A stretch of 14,714 nt of DNA, from the NCBI RefSeq assembly GCF_023653455.1, contig NZ_JAKEDR010000079.1, positions 1 through 14,714 of the forward strand. Reading direction: 5' to 3'. Below the pieces are notes generated by a model. It searched no databases. It worked only from the letters and a program-made list of their open reading frames with translations, and had not been told where the DNA came from. The stretch's first letter is position 1; the number at the start of each line of letters is the position of its first letter. Shown here one piece after another: positions 13,240 through 14,714 of this stretch. The stretch is from Paraclostridium ghonii. Lineage in GTDB: Bacteria > Bacillota > Clostridia > Peptostreptococcales > Peptostreptococcaceae. The translations under genes were made by a program, and so were the position numbers.

Positions 13240-13338
13240 CTATTGTTTATTTGCTATCTCTAGTTCGCTACTTACTAACCCTGCTCCTACTGCTAATATA
13301 AATGGAACTATCATTAAACTTCCTATTATTATTGTCAT
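13240..13338 (-). CDS. 32-residue hydrophobic peptide A
   Basis: This is the first gene of a two-peptide unit. The ATG at 13338 follows AAGGAGG (13347-13353) by 8 nt and lies about 40 nt after the TATAAT box. The peptide opens MTIIIGSLMIVPFILAVGAG, then LVSSELEIANKQ. It differs from peptide B mostly by conservative changes (V/I, L/V, N/S) and one extra Lys. The shared frame is IGSLMI(L/V)PF(V/I)LAVGAGLVS followed by ELE(V/I)AN. The hydrophobic part is long enough to span or insert in a membrane. I recognise no family. The promoter with 22-bp-spaced direct repeats resembles those used by response regulators that control peptide and bacteriocin genes, so a secreted or signalling role is one option. 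Confidence 0.65.
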   Translation of the reverse strand: MTIIIGSLMIVPFILAVGAGLVSSELEIANKQ

Positions 13339-13377
13339 GTATAATTCCTCCTTGGTTTTATTTTATTTGTTAAATCT

Positions 13378-13421
13378 ATTATACAATCTAATCCTTAAAA
13401 TAGCCTTTCTCAAACCTTAAA
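13378..13421 (-). promoter_or_regulatory. Direct-repeat promoter of the hydrophobic peptide pair
   Basis: On the - strand TTTAAGG occurs at 13421-13415 and 13399-13393, exactly 22 bp (two helical turns) apart. TATAAT (13383-13378) follows 9 nt after the second copy. The surrounding 100 bp (13336-13440) align with 11086-11185 at roughly three-quarters identity. The second repeat occupies the -35 position, as at promoters of LytTR-type activators such as AgrA. Confidence 0.55.
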
Positions 13422-13584
13422 GATTTCTTACATTTTTGATATACTTATTTATATGAACTTAATTTTAAGTAAATTCCAGGATTTGATATATATATAAGTT
13501 AATATTATGTAAGTATTTTTATTGAAATTAAATAAAAATAGGTATGATGATAAAAGCAATTAAGTAAAATTTAATAAATCAAAA

Positions 13585-13620
13585 ATTATAAAAGGAGCAT
13601 GATTATGCTCCTTTTATAAT
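13585..13620. terminator. Terminator after the ATP-grasp gene
   Basis: A perfect 16-bp inverted repeat (13585-13600 and 13605-13620, loop GATT) with T-runs in both directions. It isolates the ATP-grasp gene from the peptide unit downstream. Confidence 0.85.
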
Positions 13621-13631
13621 ACTATAAATTT

Positions 13632-14459
13632 TTAATTACCTTCTAAAACATTATTAATAGATTTTTTAATTGCATTTATAAATTTATCTTGAACTTCATC
13701 AGGTAACTCTAATACCGAAAGATACGGGTTTAGATCCTCTAATTCAACAAGCAGGAGGTTACCGTATTGATCCCTGCAAGCATCAATTCTTTGTATTCCA
13801 TGATCTATATTATTCCATTCAATAAACTTCATAGAAAAATCTAAATCATCTTTATTTGCTTTATATTCTACCAATTGCCACCTCTTGCTCTTATCTGGCG
13901 CATAAAGAGCATACTGGAATTCTTTATCTATATAATAGAAAGATACTTCATATTCAAAGTCTATTGCTGGTTGAATTAATGTATTTAAATCGCATTTTGA
14001 AACTTCTTTATATAATTCTTCTTTGGATACAAACTCCATTCCTATTGAATCTGCTCCATTCTTTGGCTTTATAACATATTTATCAACCTTAGGTAATTTA
14101 TTAAAATCATTTATTGAATCTATTGTCCTAATCACTGGATAATCTAAATTAGTTAATTCAATTAAATAGTCTTTTCCATTCATATCACCTTTTCCATCAA
14201 AAGAGTTGTATGTTTTTAGGTCATTTGCTTTTATCTTTTCTCTAAATTTTTTGTATTCTTGAGGGAAGTTGGAAACAGGCCCAGCATTTCTAAATATAGT
14301 TAAATCAAAATCATCATTGAATTCATTCATATCTTTTGGATTACAAATGACTAAATTAAATTCATCTACTAGTTTAGATGTTATGAAAAGATCTTCTTCA
14401 TAATAATTTCTTCCATTTGCTTTATAGTATAAATCTGTTACGAATAATATTTTTTTCAT
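13632..14459 (-). CDS. ATP-grasp family ligase-like protein
   Basis: From ATG 14459 (AAAGGAG at 14469-14475, 9 nt before) the protein has 275 residues. A start at 14492 would add eleven residues but lacks a ribosome binding site. ATP-grasp enzymes join a carboxylate to an amine or thiol through an acyl phosphate. Visible features are a pre-ATP-grasp Rossmann-like half (1-80, ILFVTDLYYKANGRNYYEED), an ATP-binding lysine and loop (YVIKPKNGADSIGMEF, 128-143), the adenine-site QPAIDFEYEVSFY (163-175), and the metal-binding end RIDACRDQYGNLLLVELEDL (224-243) followed by NPYLS. It most resembles glutathione-synthetase-like ATP-grasp proteins of RimK type. The substrate is unknown. It is a single-gene unit ended by the terminator at 13585. 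Its promoter is probably the TTGACA at 14602-14597. Confidence 0.85.
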   Translation of the reverse strand: MKKILFVTDLYYKANGRNYYEEDLFITSKLVDEFNLVICNPKDMNEFNDDFDLTIFRNAGPVSNFPQEYKKFREKIKANDLKTYNSFDGKGDMNGKDYLIELTNLDYPVIRTIDSINDFNKLPKVDKYVIKPKNGADSIGMEFVSKEELYKEVSKCDLNTLIQPAIDFEYEVSFYYIDKEFQYALYAPDKSKRWQLVEYKANKDDLDFSMKFIEWNNIDHGIQRIDACRDQYGNLLLVELEDLNPYLSVLELPDEVQDKFINAIKKSINNVLEGN

Positions 14460-14572
14460 AATAGCGTACTCCTTTTTAATACATTCTAACAAATAAAAAA
14501 TTTTTTACAAGTTATATTTCGATGATAGTCCAACGTTTAATTGATATTTTAAAAAGAATTGATCTTTCTTTA

Positions 14573-14602
14573 GTCATAACTCTAATATGTATTAAATGTC
14601 AA
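14573..14602 (-). promoter_or_regulatory. Likely promoter of the ATP-grasp gene
   Basis: A consensus TTGACA on the - strand (14602-14597) is followed after 18 nt by TATGAC (14578-14573), a weak -10. This leaves a leader of about 105 nt before the gene. The box is exact but the -10 is poor. Confidence 0.4.
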
Positions 14603-14676
14603 CAAAAGTTTATGCATTAGTTAAATATTTTTTATATTCATATTATTCTTTATACTATATTAATTTAAACTAGTGT

Positions 14677-14714
14677 TAATTAGACAAAAAAATTCCAATT
14701 TATTTGTCTAATTA
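14677..14714. repeat. Inverted repeat at the window edge
   Basis: TAATTAGACAAA (14677-14688) and its complement (14703-14714) flank a short A/T-rich spacer with further pairing (AATT-CC-AATT). It is probably a terminator for a gene beyond the window, but the window ends here. A mobile-element end is an alternative. Confidence 0.5.

Noticed and set aside
1..14714. CRISPR array, tRNA or rRNA genes, intact transposase
   Set aside because: No regularly spaced identical repeats, no cloverleaf or rRNA-like stretch and no transposase motifs were seen on either strand.

Overview
The window is very AT-rich, uses AGGAGG-type ribosome binding sites and hairpin terminators, and carries a class B sortase with an NPPTG sorting signal, a BclA-like spore-surface protein and internalin-like leucine-rich repeat (LRR) proteins. 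Together these suggest a low-GC anaerobic Firmicute of class Clostridia, probably Peptostreptococcaceae-like (Clostridioides, Paeniclostridium, Paraclostridium or Romboutsia type). The genus is inferred, not demonstrated.

Region 1 (1-7430, + strand) is the most striking part. Two LRR genes flank a two-gene unit. That unit encodes an ECF sigma factor whose own C-terminus continues into a membrane segment and a beta-rich outer domain, followed by a class B sortase. The large LRR protein has a signal peptide, twelve in-register 22-residue repeats, four Ig-like repeats and a C-terminal NPPTG anchor signal, so it is the obvious sortase substrate. The small LRR protein lacks both signal peptide and anchor. 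Both LRR genes are preceded by a similar promoter-like block (TGAAC, 18-19 nt, TCTTATA). The simplest model is a membrane-tethered sigma factor that senses something outside the cell and switches on a surface LRR protein, with the sortase made from the sensor's operon. A 184-residue orphan with an apparent OB-like core and a coiled-coil tail lies inside the cluster.

Region 2 (7434-9640) holds a small HTH-like protein (- strand), a BclA-like protein with a very short collagen-like stretch, a possible structured RNA with its own terminator, and a ferric-reductase-like membrane protein under a near-consensus Fur box.

Region 3 (9640-10680) is mostly non-coding. It contains a perfect 40-bp palindrome with related repeats, a cluster of TTGTCC half-sites, a promoter-to-terminator unit that looks like a small RNA of about 200 nt, and a small excisionase-like HTH protein.

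Region 4 (10778-13620, mainly - strand) contains three microprotein genes too short for ordinary gene calling. Two are paralogous hydrophobic peptides of 32 and 31 residues in tandem; the third is a 39-residue single-membrane-span protein 2.3 kb away. The two loci share a duplicated promoter with TTTAAGG-type direct repeats exactly 22 bp apart and a TATAAT box, an arrangement typical of activator-dependent, peptide-regulated promoters. Between the loci lie a stand-alone FakA/YloV middle-domain protein and a flavodoxin-fold oxidoreductase that is visibly less AT-rich than its surroundings.

Region 5 (13632-14714) encodes an ATP-grasp ligase-like protein on the - strand and ends in an inverted repeat at the window edge. 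No tRNA, rRNA, CRISPR array or intact transposase was seen.
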